NCBI GenBank assembly: GCA_021838785.1
Contig: JAKCCV010000013.1
Location: 1-64,000, forward strand
Reading direction: 5' to 3'
Length of the DNA stretch: 64,000 nucleotides
DNA from: Acidobacteriota bacterium
GTDB lineage: Bacteria; Acidobacteriota; Terriglobia; UBA7540
Part shown: positions 1-7,879 of the stretch, one piece after another
Layout of the letters: each line of letters starts with the position of its first letter
Position numbering within the stretch: position 1 is the stretch's first letter
Notes under the pieces: generated by a model
The model's input: only the letters and a program-made list of their open reading frames with translations
What the model was told of the DNA's origin: nothing
Databases searched by the model: none
Made by a program: the position numbers and the translations under genes

Positions 1-68
1 GGTTCCAGCAACTCTTCGAGAAAATGCGTCAACCGGGCCTCGAGTTCTTTCAAGGTTCGCGGGGTCAT
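1..68 (-). CDS. 5' end of a truncated CDS at the window edge, possibly a transposase
   Basis: An ATG at 66-68 on the minus strand opens a frame that runs off the left edge. Only about 22 residues are visible, beginning MTPRTLKELEARL, an amphipathic charged helix. Its length and composition recall the first helix of some DDE transposases (IS701-like), and a decayed IS110 tail lies 2.8 kb away, but 22 residues cannot decide the family. Everything beyond the start codon lies outside the window. Confidence 0.3.
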   Translation of the reverse strand, partial: MTPRTLKELEARLTHFLEELLE

Positions 69-216
69 GCCGCCAGCGTAGCAGCCATCGCTTGGAGGGT
101 CAACACATACTTAACCTAGTATTACTATTTATCTCTCTCGCACATCACCCAACTCGACTTTGACGGAACCGTGGCATTGACTTGTTATATGGGCCTTCAA
201 AAGCGGTATTCTGTCC

Positions 217-222
217 TATACT
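217..222 (+). promoter_or_regulatory. Candidate -10 element for the GH92 gene
   Basis: TATACT at 217-222 matches the sigma-70 -10 consensus at five of six bases and lies about 46 bases before the GH92 ATG. No good -35 sits at 16-18 bp (a TTGACT at 177 is too far away), so the promoter may need an activator. A strong Shine-Dalgarno (AGGAGGG, about 258-264) precedes the ATG at 269. Confidence 0.3.
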
Positions 223-268
223 GCACTTATCATTATTAGATTGAGATGCGGGCACTCAGGAGGGATTT

Positions 269-2668
269 ATGAAACGATTAAATGGAACTTCAGCCTTTAA
301 GAAATATTCTCGCTTCCAGATGTCTGCCGTTCGGAGGAATTTTGTCCTGGCGACCCTGGGAGGGGTGCTGCTGGCGTCTTTTTCATTGACGCCCTGTATT
401 TCTGCACAGAAGCCAGCCAATGAGCCTACCGTCGCGGACAATGCGGCCAGCGTCGATCCTATCATCGGCACGGGGACGGGGCCGGGCGGCTCCGAGAACC
501 TGTTTCCGGGAGCCAGCATGCCCTTCGGCATGGTGCAACTGAGTCCGGACACCGAAAGCCACGGGTACGGCTATCATTATTACCAGCCCGACATCCAGGG
601 CTTCAGCATGACCCACATGAGCGGCCCCGGCTGCTCCAACGAAGGTGACGTGTTCTTCACGGCAACGACCGGGCCGGTCGAGACGGCGACGACGGATTTC
701 GAGTCGCCCTATTCCCACAGCCAGGAGTCGGCCTCGCCAGGATATTACGAGGTGGACTTGTCACGCTGGGGGATTAAAGCCCAGCTCACGGCAACGGATC
801 GGACGGGGCTGGCGCAATTCACCTTTCCCCCGGGAAAACCGGCGAACATTCTGGTCCCGATCAGCCATACGCTCAATTACACGGCGGCCGCGGCGGTTCG
901 CGTGACTGGCAACAACGAAATCACCGGCTACGTAGAGGACCACGCCTTCTGCGGGAACAAGCAGACCTACAAGGTCTATTTCGACATTGTGTTCAGCCGG
1001 CCGTTCTCCAAATTTGGAACCTGGCGCGGAAACAAGGACGGCGGTCCGGGAAAGCTCTCTTCCGGCAGCCGCCGGGCGACGCAGACCAGGCACAGGGAGT
1101 GGATTGGCGCTTATGCAAGCTGGCCTGCCTCGTCGGATTCGCGGAGCATCACGGCGAAAGTCGGCATTTCTTACGTGGACCTGAAAGGGGCAAAAAACAA
1201 TCTGAAGACAGAGGCGGCCGGAAAGGATTTTGAGGAGGTGCGAAAAGACGCCTGGGCAGCATGGAACAAGGCGCTGAGCGTGATCAATGTCTCGGGAGGC
1301 ACGCCGCGCGACCGCGAGGTATTTTATACGGCGCTATACCACAGCCTGCTGATGCCCAGCATCTTCAGCGACGCTGACGGACGGTATCGCGGCTTCGACC
1401 AGAAGATCCACCGGGTGGCAGCCGGACATCTGGTCTATTGCAACTACTCCGGATGGGACATCTACCGCAGCGAGATGCCGCTGCTGGCACTGATCGAACC
1501 GCAGCGCATGGAGGACATGGCGCAGTCGGTTGTGCTGATGTACCAGCAGGGAGGCTGGATTGACCGCTGGCCGCAAATCAACCTTTACACGAACGTCATG
1601 GCCGGAAGTCCGCTGACCACCGTCCTGTGCATGGATTGGCTGGACGGCCTGCACGGATTTGACATCAAGGCGGCCTGGCAGGGAATGTACAAGGACGCCA
1701 CACAGGCGCCACCGCGGGGCAAGCCCTACGTCGGCGAAGAAGGAATCAAATGGATTAACAAGTTGCACTACGTTCCGAATGACAAGGTGAGCTACGGGTC
1801 CGTCTCGCAGATTCAGGAAGATTGCATCGCCTACGCCTCGCTCTATTATCTGGCCAAGGAATTGGGGAAGACTCAGGCGGCGCAGAAATTCTACCAGCGA
1901 GCGCTTTACTATCGCAACGTTTTCGACCATGAGGACGGCTTCTTCCGCCCGCGCAACGCCGACGGAAAGTGGGTCCCGCATTTCGACCCGTCACGGGAAC
2001 GGCGAAAGAAAGGCGCGCCGCCAACCGGCTTTATCGAAGGGTCGGGCTGGCACTACCAGTGGCTGGCACCGGCGGACCTGGCGTGGCTGGTTCATGCGGT
2101 GGGCGAGAAGCTCTTTAATCAGCGCCTGGAGCAATTCTTTAGCTATCCGAAGCCGGGATGGTATGGGCAGTATTACAATCCCTACAATGAAACCGACTTG
2201 GAGGCTCCCTTCGAGTTCAACTTCTCCGGCATGACCTGGGAAACCCAGCGCGTCGTTCGGCGAATTTTGCGGGAAAACTACACCACGAATGACGACGGCA
2301 TTCCGGGCAACGACGACTGCGGCGAAATGTCATCCTGGGCGGTCATGAGCATGATGGGCATCTACACCGTGGACCCGGCCAGCCTGGCCTATGAACTGGT
2401 CAGCCCCGTCTTCAGCAGGATCGTGATCAACCTGCACGCACCTTATACCGGGAAAACGTTCACTATCACGACATCGCAAAACCCGGAGTCCACGCCCTAC
2501 ATCCAGAGCGTGAAACTCAATGGCAACAGCCGCAGCCAGAATTGGATCCCGTTTGGCGACATCAGCCGCGGCGGCACACTCGACTTCACGCTGGGAACCG
2601 CGCCGAATAAATCCTGGGGCGCGGCGGCAAGCGACGCGCCACCGTCATTGAGCACAGAAAAGCCGTGA
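269..2668 (+). CDS. Secreted GH92 family alpha-mannosidase
   Basis: Exo-acting calcium-dependent alpha-mannosidase of family GH92, expected to trim alpha-linked mannose from glycans in the periplasm or outside the cell. The 799-residue product has a basic N-terminus and a hydrophobic segment ending near residue 46 (CISA), which fits an export signal. GH92 signatures follow in order: GTGTGPGGSENLFPGASMP near residue 70, a SGWDIYRSEMP block in the middle, FIEGSGWHYQW, and GNDDCGEMSSW near residue 690, the segment that carries the family's catalytic Asp. Length is typical for GH92. The AGGAGGG ribosome-binding site fixes the start. The gene stands alone, but GH38, a mannose-6-phosphate isomerase and a TonB receptor lie within 32 kb, suggesting a shared mannoside substrate. 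The linkage specificity (1,2, 1,3 or 1,6) cannot be read from sequence. Confidence 0.93.
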   Translation: MKRLNGTSAFKKYSRFQMSAVRRNFVLATLGGVLLASFSLTPCISAQKPANEPTVADNAASVDPIIGTGTGPGGSENLFPGASMPFGMVQLSPDTESHGYGYHYYQPDIQGFSMTHMSGPGCSNEGDVFFTATTGPVETATTDFESPYSHSQESASPGYYEVDLSRWGIKAQLTATDRTGLAQFTFPPGKPANILVPISHTLNYTAAAAVRVTGNNEITGYVEDHAFCGNKQTYKVYFDIVFSRPFSKFGTWRGNKDGGPGKLSSGSRRATQTRHREWIGAYASWPASSDSRSITAKVGISYVDLKGAKNNLKTEAAGKDFEEVRKDAWAAWNKALSVINVSGGTPRDREVFYTALYHSLLMPSIFSDADGRYRGFDQKIHRVAAGHLVYCNYSGWDIYRSEMPLLALIEPQRMEDMAQSVVLMYQQGGWIDRWPQINLYTNVMAGSPLTTVLCMDWLDGLHGFDIKAAWQGMYKDATQAPPRGKPYVGEEGIKWINKLHYVPNDKVSYGSVSQIQEDCIAYASLYYLAKELGKTQAAQKFYQRALYYRNVFDHEDGFFRPRNADGKWVPHFDPSRERRKKGAPPTGFIEGSGWHYQWLAPADLAWLVHAVGEKLFNQRLEQFFSYPKPGWYGQYYNPYNETDLEAPFEFNFSGMTWETQRVVRRILRENYTTNDDGIPGNDDCGEMSSWAVMSMMGIYTVDPASLAYELVSPVFSRIVINLHAPYTGKTFTITTSQNPESTPYIQSVKLNGNSRSQNWIPFGDISRGGTLDFTLGTAPNKSWGAAASDAPPSLSTEKP

Positions 2669-2881
2669 GGATTCGCGTTGGGCGCCTAACCCGATACGTT
2701 GGGATGTGCGCCATCTGCGCAACGATTATGTCGAGAAATTGCAGAACTCAAAAATCAGGCTCTGCGCTGGCCACGAAACAAACCCCGCGCTGTGGCTCGC
2801 CGGCTCCTACGGCGGCACAAGGTCGAAAATAGACCTCAGACCGGACCGGGTGATGGACACTGGGGCAGTTCGATTCGATAG
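2669..2881. other. Non-coding spacer after GH92
   Basis: No gene is recognised here. Short open frames exist (for example one from 2706) but show no family pattern and no Shine-Dalgarno. It leads directly into the decayed IS110 tail, so part of it may be unrecognisable insertion-sequence debris. Confidence 0.4.
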
Positions 2882-3127
2882 CCTAAGATTCGGAGCTCTC
2901 GGATTAGTCTCGCCGCGCGGCGAGGAGCCAAACGCGCCATCAGCACGATGGCTCACAACCTTCCGCTCATCGCTTGTTGCCTGCTCAAAACCGGTCACCC
3001 CTACCAGGACCTCGGAGCCGACTATTTCGACCGAACCAACGCCGAAGGCTTGAAACGCTACCTGGTCAGGAGGTTGGAGCGCATGTGCAATCAAGCGCTG
3101 CTTGTGCCCACGCCCTTGACCATCTGA
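2882..3127 (+). pseudogene. Decayed C-terminal fragment of an IS110-family transposase
   Basis: Reading from 2882 (just after an in-frame TAG at 2879) to the TGA at 3125-3127 gives about 81 residues containing ARRGAKRAISTMAH and then YQDLGADYFDR followed by GLKRYLVRRLERM. This is the characteristic end of IS110/IS116/IS902-type transposases (a RRG-KKRA-AHKL block, then ELGADYFDR and a basic RRLE helix). The DEDD catalytic domain and the central helix-hairpin-helix part are absent, so the copy is dead. The fragment lies 199 bp before the encoded CCA end of tRNA-Gly. No flanking repeats were found. Confidence 0.65.
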
Positions 3128-3325
3128 AGCGACCCTTCCACGAGCATTTATTTTCGAGGGAGGTCAGCTTCAACTACTATGACCACGAAGGGCCGCATTG
3201 CTCATCATCTCGTTTCCGAGTTCGGGCTGCGGTGACAAGACTGAAGAGTGCCTTGGTCCATGAGGCGCTTGATGAGACAGTTTGGAATACCGAAAATAGC
3301 TGGCTTGCCTACCTCATTGAAAGGA

Positions 3326-3400
<75 letters not shown>

Positions 3401-3761
3401 TCGATGGCCGACGGCGTGGCAGGCCAATTGTCTGCTCGCGCCAGGCCGGGTTGAGGCGCCCATCGTCCAGTCGCCTAGCCCGCAGGGCTCAACCTTGTCT
3501 ATCATAGGCCAGCGTTCTTCGACTGGCAAGCCGACGGATAGTGGCACATTCAACCCTCAGTGTTGCAAGATAATGGGGGTCTCCGGTGACGCATGGACGG
3601 CTCCCAGCCAATAGAGTCCCAGGCACGCTCGGCGTGCTCGGGGCTGACGGTGCCCTCAACCAACTGCATAGCCGTCAACTTTCACTTTCGCTATAGACAC
3701 ACCACACTCCTCAACGGCGGCGACCGCGCTTGCTCTGCGCATTGCTGTCCGATTGTCCCGG
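3401..3761. other. Intergenic region upstream of tRNA-Gly
   Basis: About 360 bases between the tRNA 5' end and the end of the acyl-CoA dehydrogenase gene. It should hold the tRNA promoter on the minus strand, but no convincing -35/-10 pair was seen. Open frames crossing it are the usual shadows of tRNA-Gly and have no family resemblance. Confidence 0.5.
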
Positions 3762-4934
3762 TTAGGATCCATAGGCGGGGATTCCGGTCACCCGCTCTCC
3801 GAGAATCAGAGTGTGGATGTTGTGCGTTCCCTCGTAAGTAAAAACCGATTCGAGATTGCACATGTGGCGGAAAACAGGATATTCGTCAGCCACGCCGTTC
3901 GCGCCCAGGATATCTCGCGCGGAGCGGGCCACATCCAGCGCCATTTTCACGTTGTTGCGCTTGAGCATTGAGATCTGCGCAGGATCCGCGCTCCCCCGAT
4001 CCTTCAATCGTCCCACGTGCAACGCCAGCAACTGCGCTTTGCTGATTTCGGTAATCATGTCGGCGAATCTTTCTTGAACCAGTTGATGGCTGGCAATGGG
4101 TTTGTCGTTAAACTGTTTACGAACTTTGGCATATTCGAGTGCGTCGTTGTAGCACGCCATCGCCGCGCCAATGGCGCCCCACCCGATGCCGTAGCGAGCC
4201 TGGGTCAGGCAGGCGAGAGGAGCCTTCAGGCCGCGCGCTCCCGGCAGCATGGCACTGGCCGGCAAGCGCGCGTCTTGCAGCGATAGAAAAGATGTCACCG
4301 AAGCTCGCAAAGACATTTTTCCCTTGATGTCACGCGCAGAAAATCCCGGCGTGCCCCGCTCGACGAGAAAGCCGCGAATGCCGTCATCGGCGCGCGCCCA
4401 GATGAGCGCGATATCTGCCATCGTGCCGTTGGTAATCCACGCCTTTTCGCCATTCAGGACAAAGTGGTCGCCTTCGCGAGTGGCCCGCGTCCTCATCGCG
4501 GAGGGGTTCGACCCGAAGTCGGGCTCTGTCAAACCGAAGCAGCCGACGGCCCGTCCCTGCTGGAGCGCCGGCAGCCATTTTTCTTTTTGCTCCTCGCTGC
4601 CGTACTCTCGAATGGGATACATGACGAGCGAACTCTCGACGCTCACGAAGCTGCGCAAGCCGCTGTCTCCGCGCTCCAGTTCCTGAAGAATGAGGCCGTA
4701 TTCGACATTCGACATTCCCGCGCAGCCATAGTCCGCAAGATTTGCGCCGAATAATCCGAGGGCGGCCATCGGCTCAATCAGGTGCCGAGGAAATTGCCCC
4801 TCTCGGTTCCAATGCTCAATGTGGGGGATAACCTCCCGTTCCACGAATTCGCGGACGGTCTGCCGAACGAGTTTCTCCTGATCGCTCAGCATCGAATCCA
4901 TGTCCAAAAAATCCACGCCACGAAAGGTGAACAT
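3762..4934 (-). CDS. gcdH: Glutaryl-CoA dehydrogenase (acyl-CoA dehydrogenase family)
   Basis: FAD-dependent oxidative decarboxylation of glutaryl-CoA to crotonyl-CoA in lysine, hydroxylysine or tryptophan catabolism; cytoplasmic, passing electrons to ETF. The 390-residue protein aligns along its length with characterised GCDHs. Arg94 and Ser98 in LRSFVSVESSLVM are the residues that bind the glutaryl carboxylate and separate GCDH from ordinary acyl-CoA dehydrogenases. The FAD/substrate motif CFGLTEPDFGSNPS follows, then LKRNNVKMALDVARSARD, and Glu368 in TYEGTHNIH is the catalytic base. The start is preceded by GGAGGAGAGG. No ETF or crotonase gene is adjacent, so the gene stands alone here. 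Confidence 0.92.
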   Translation of the reverse strand: MFTFRGVDFLDMDSMLSDQEKLVRQTVREFVEREVIPHIEHWNREGQFPRHLIEPMAALGLFGANLADYGCAGMSNVEYGLILQELERGDSGLRSFVSVESSLVMYPIREYGSEEQKEKWLPALQQGRAVGCFGLTEPDFGSNPSAMRTRATREGDHFVLNGEKAWITNGTMADIALIWARADDGIRGFLVERGTPGFSARDIKGKMSLRASVTSFLSLQDARLPASAMLPGARGLKAPLACLTQARYGIGWGAIGAAMACYNDALEYAKVRKQFNDKPIASHQLVQERFADMITEISKAQLLALHVGRLKDRGSADPAQISMLKRNNVKMALDVARSARDILGANGVADEYPVFRHMCNLESVFTYEGTHNIHTLILGERVTGIPAYGS

Positions 4935-5539
4935 GGCATCCTCTCCTCCATAGGCCGGGATAATAGAACTTAATTGTAGCAGGGGTCTGAGCCGTTGGGC
5001 GCGGAGTCTCGCGCGCCCAAGTTGGCGAACCTTGTGGCGGATGGCGACCGTCCATTGAAGGATGAAATCTTTTCAACGCCACAGTGTACGGGCAGGGAAG
5101 CTTTCCGCACGGTGGGACTCCACGTCCGTCTCTCTCTTCCTTCAGCCGATTGGAGGTTCGGCGCGACGGGCAATCATACGCGCATCAGACCTTAGAAGGC
5201 GCGCCCGCAGCAAATATGTGGGCCCCTTTGGCAAGGGGCCCATTCGCGTAGGAGTGAGAACTCGCCTTGCGTTCAGCGAGTCCCATGATGGAGGTTTACC
5301 GCCCGTTTCTCGAAGTTGCTCCGGTCATCCGGTCGAACGGGACGGACCCGAGCCCTTGAGAAACGAAGTTATTGAATATACTCATACAACAGGCGGTAGA
5401 GTTGGTCAAGCACCCAAGACGGTCGCGTCTGTCTCGCGGGTCGGACGGCCATAGCTCAACGGGGGCCTTCCTTGTAAGGAAGCTCCTGCCGCGTCACGAG
5501 CATCGGGCCGACGGCGGGAGGCTTGTCGTCAGCCCATCG
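4935..5539. other. 600-bp non-coding interval between gcdH and the ccm operon
   Basis: No gene is recognised on either strand. It contains the strong hairpin at 5219-5242 and a tRNA-like but incomplete string around 5449-5485. The gcdH ribosome-binding site and presumably its promoter lie at the left end. It could also hold the 3' end of the ccm transcript, since both neighbours are on the minus strand. Confidence 0.5.
5219..5242 (-). terminator. Strong 10-bp hairpin, possible terminator of the ccm operon
   Basis: TGGGCCCCTT and AAGGGGCCCA form a perfect 10-bp stem around a four-base loop TGGC. It lies about 300 bp past the ccmD stop codon and upstream of gcdH, both on the minus strand. On that strand the stem is followed by CATATTTGC, only a weak U-rich run, so intrinsic termination is plausible but not certain. 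It could instead stabilise the 3' end of the ccm mRNA. Confidence 0.45.
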
Positions 5540-5707
5540 TTAACGCTGGGGCGGAGTCGAGGAAGACGTCGTAGCCTGCTGAATTTTGGTCTTCAACTCC
5601 TCAATTTCCTTGCGGAGCTTTGCCTGACGGCGTGAAAGGCTCCAGGCGTAAATCATGAAGAGCAGCCAAAGGAAGCTGTAGGCCAGAGCGAGATACGTAT
5701 TGACCAC
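5540..5707 (-). CDS. ccmD: CcmD-like small membrane protein
   Basis: About 55 residues: one hydrophobic helix (TYLALAYSFLWLLFMIYAW) near the N-terminus followed by a charged helix SRRQAKLRKEIEELK. This is the layout of CcmD, which helps release holo-CcmE from the CcmABC complex in the inner membrane. The chosen start is a GTG at 5705-5707, one base past the ccmC stop, giving tight coupling; an ATG further upstream would overlap ccmC and add unlikely residues. Sequence conservation in CcmD is low, so the call rests on size, topology and position. Confidence 0.75.
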   Translation of the reverse strand: MVNTYLALAYSFLWLLFMIYAWSLSRRQAKLRKEIEELKTKIQQATTSSSTPPQR

Positions 5708-5708
5708 G

Positions 5709-6407
5709 TTAGTTCTCCGAGGAAGCCAGTGCAAGGTTGCGGCGCATTTCTCTTAGCTCACTTTGCGCTTGGCCGAGCGCCAAGCGTTGCCGCAGCAGGT
5801 AGAAAAACAAGCAGAGAAACGCGCCCCAACTCACCAGCAAGGTCGCCAACATGCGCGGGTCAATGCCGGAACCCGGGCCGCCCAGAATCACCGGCTGGGG
5901 GTGTTGCGTTCTCCACCAACGGATGGCCATGTAATCAATGATCACGTCAATAAACCCGATGACGCCCACCACCGCGCACAAGTTGGCGGCGCGACCCGGG
6001 TTAATCAGGTAACTGCGGAGCATCAAGTAGGCGATGTAAAGCAGCCAAAGCAGGAACGTCAGGGTGAGCCGTGCGTCCCAAGTCCACCAGATACCCCACA
6101 CCGGCTTGGCCCACAGGGGGCCGGTAATCAGCACGCCGGTGCAGAATATGAAACCAACCTCCGCCGTCGCGTGCGCCACCTGGTCGGCCAAGCGGGATTT
6201 CTTCCGCAGATAGACGAGGCTGGCAAAAAAAATGATGATAAATCCGGTGAGCGCCGTCCACGCTGAAGGCACATGAATGTAAAAAATCCGTTGCACCTCG
6301 CCCATCGTCATTTCTTCCGGCGCGTAGAGAAAGATCATATGCAGGGCGACCAAAAACCAAGCCAAGGTTAAAGCGAGATGCACCGTGGGTGGGAATTTTT
6401 TATCCAT
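5709..6407 (-). CDS. ccmC: Cytochrome c maturation heme-handling protein CcmC
   Basis: Six-helix inner-membrane protein of the heme-handling family that loads heme onto CcmE. The 232 residues contain the tryptophan-rich WWD signature WGIWWTWDAR at about 104-113 facing the periplasm, with the conserved external histidines His45 (FYIHVPSAW) and His169 (WWRTQHP) as heme ligands. Length is normal for CcmC. It is followed by ccmD and preceded, after a 70-bp gap with a small hairpin, by ccmB. The family and operon position make the call secure. Confidence 0.95.
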   Translation of the reverse strand: MDKKFPPTVHLALTLAWFLVALHMIFLYAPEEMTMGEVQRIFYIHVPSAWTALTGFIIIFFASLVYLRKKSRLADQVAHATAEVGFIFCTGVLITGPLWAKPVWGIWWTWDARLTLTFLLWLLYIAYLMLRSYLINPGRAANLCAVVGVIGFIDVIIDYMAIRWWRTQHPQPVILGGPGSGIDPRMLATLLVSWGAFLCLFFYLLRQRLALGQAQSELREMRRNLALASSEN

Positions 6408-6433
6408 AACGAGTCCGTTTCAGACTTGCATCG

Positions 6434-6452
6434 GCCCCATCTCCGTTGGGGC
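6434..6452 (-). other. Small hairpin between ccmB and ccmC
   Basis: GCCCCA and TGGGGC form a six-base-pair stem with a seven-base loop in the only sizeable gap inside the ccm operon. No T-run follows. It may be an mRNA processing or attenuation point, or nothing. Confidence 0.3.
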
Positions 6453-6477
6453 GAGGCGGGCCGACCCAGAATTGAGC

Positions 6478-7155
6478 TTATTCCTCCAAAACATATTCAA
6501 ACAACAGCAGTGAAGCAACCGTGAAGACGATACTCACGCCCGCCACGCGAAGCACGCCTGCCGTGGCGTCACCGTTCGGGTTACCGCGAAACGCCTGAGC
6601 CGTTGCGTCCATGGCCAGCATGAGAATCCAGAAAGCGACGGGAAATTGCAAGACCGTCAGCATGACCTCGCGCATGCGGGTGTTGGCGGCGATGGCGCCG
6701 AAAATGGTTCCAAGGGCCGCGTAACCGAGCGTCCCCCAGAAAGCAATCAGGACAAACTGGCCGAGCGACGGCAGAAAGGAGAAGTTGTACCAGAGCGCCG
6801 CAATGAAAACCATCACCACTTCGGCCACGGCCAGGAAGAACAAGTTGGCCAGCAACTTCCCTGCGAAAATAGCGCTGGGGTCTATCGGCGCGAGCGTCAT
6901 GCCCTCCAAGCATGAATTCTCCCGCTCGGAAGCAAAGGCGCGGTTGAAACCAAGCACTCCGGCAAAGGCAAAGCCGGCCCAAAGCACTACCGGCAGCGAA
7001 AGCAACATCTCCGTGGGGGCAAGCTGCAGGCCAAAATTGAAAAGGAACACAATAAGGACCCCGAAAACGCACATCGAAACCAGGGTTTCGCGGTTCCGCC
7101 ATTCAACCCGCAGGTCCTTCCGAAAGATGATCCAGAGGACTTCAAGGCTACGCAT
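6478..7155 (-). CDS. ccmB: Heme exporter subunit CcmB
   Basis: Membrane subunit of the CcmAB ABC transporter, which releases heme-loaded CcmE for use by CcmF. The 225-residue product starts MRSLEVLWIIFRKDLRVEW and has six hydrophobic segments, including the conserved SEREN segment after the second helix (FASERENSCLEGMTLAP). The start is the ATG at 7153-7155, overlapping the end of ccmA; a longer frame reaching 7242 would add 29 low-complexity residues that merely shadow ccmA. Length matches the family. Confidence 0.93.
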   Translation of the reverse strand: MRSLEVLWIIFRKDLRVEWRNRETLVSMCVFGVLIVFLFNFGLQLAPTEMLLSLPVVLWAGFAFAGVLGFNRAFASERENSCLEGMTLAPIDPSAIFAGKLLANLFFLAVAEVVMVFIAALWYNFSFLPSLGQFVLIAFWGTLGYAALGTIFGAIAANTRMREVMLTVLQFPVAFWILMLAMDATAQAFRGNPNGDATAGVLRVAGVSIVFTVASLLLFEYVLEE

Positions 7156-7879
7156 GCATCGCCTCGGTGTCGGGGGTGATGCCGAGCGCTTCGAGGGGCG
7201 CCTGGACCAGCGGGCCGTTGTAGCGGACACGACCGGCCTCAAGCGCCACTAACCGCTGCGCCAATGCCGCCCCTTGTTGAAAGTTGTGGGTGGAAAAGAC
7301 AACGGCTTTGCCCTGTTCGGGCCTCTGCTTGAGGAGCGCCTCAAGCTGTTCGGTCGAGCGCCGATCGAGCCCTGTGAAGGGTTCATCCAGCAGCAAGAAC
7401 AAAGGGTCATGCAACAAGGCGCGAGCCAGCGAAACTCGTTGCTGAAGACCGCGGGAAAGCTCGCGCACCAAAACTCGTTCGCGATCCCGCAACCCGAAAC
7501 GGTCGAGTTCGTGGTCCACGCGGACTTGAAGGTCCTTTAATCCGAATAACATGCCAAAAAATTCCAAATTTTCCCGCACGCTCAGTTCGTTATAAAGCAA
7601 CGTGGCGTGCGAAGCGAATCCAATCGCCGATTTGGCGGCTGCGGCTTCCTGGGTGATGTCGCGGCCCGCAAACAGGACTTCGCCCGACGTGGGGCGCGCC
7701 AGCGAGGCCATCAAGCGCAACAGCGTGGTTTTGCCGGCGCCGTTCGCCCCGTAAAGCAGCACCGCGTCCCCCGGCGAAACCTCCAGTTGCACTTCCCTCA
7801 GCGCCGCGTGATCACCGAAGAATTTGGAAACGCCCCGGACTTCAAGCCGCAGCTCAGCGCGAGGGGTTTCGGGCAGCAT
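7148..7879 (-). CDS. ccmA: Heme exporter ATP-binding subunit CcmA
   Basis: Cytoplasmic ATPase of the CcmABCD complex; ATP hydrolysis drives release of holo-CcmE. Walker A is GANGAGKT (residues 44-51), the signature is ELSRGLQQRVSLARAL, and Walker B is LFLLLDEPFTG followed by a His switch in FSTHN. The 243-residue length is slightly above the usual 200-220. The gene overlaps ccmB at its end and the preceding exported protein gene by 26 bp at its start, so translation is probably coupled. Confidence 0.94.
   Translation of the reverse strand: MLPETPRAELRLEVRGVSKFFGDHAALREVQLEVSPGDAVLLYGANGAGKTTLLRLMASLARPTSGEVLFAGRDITQEAAAAKSAIGFASHATLLYNELSVRENLEFFGMLFGLKDLQVRVDHELDRFGLRDRERVLVRELSRGLQQRVSLARALLHDPLFLLLDEPFTGLDRRSTEQLEALLKQRPEQGKAVVFSTHNFQQGAALAQRLVALEAGRVRYNGPLVQAPLEALGITPDTEAMHA

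Noticed and set aside
5449-5485. tRNA-like string with TAGCTCAAC and CTTGTAA
   Set aside because: It has no complete D stem, no acceptor pairing and no T arm, and the anticodon-stem pairing leaves a six-base loop. Treated as coincidence.
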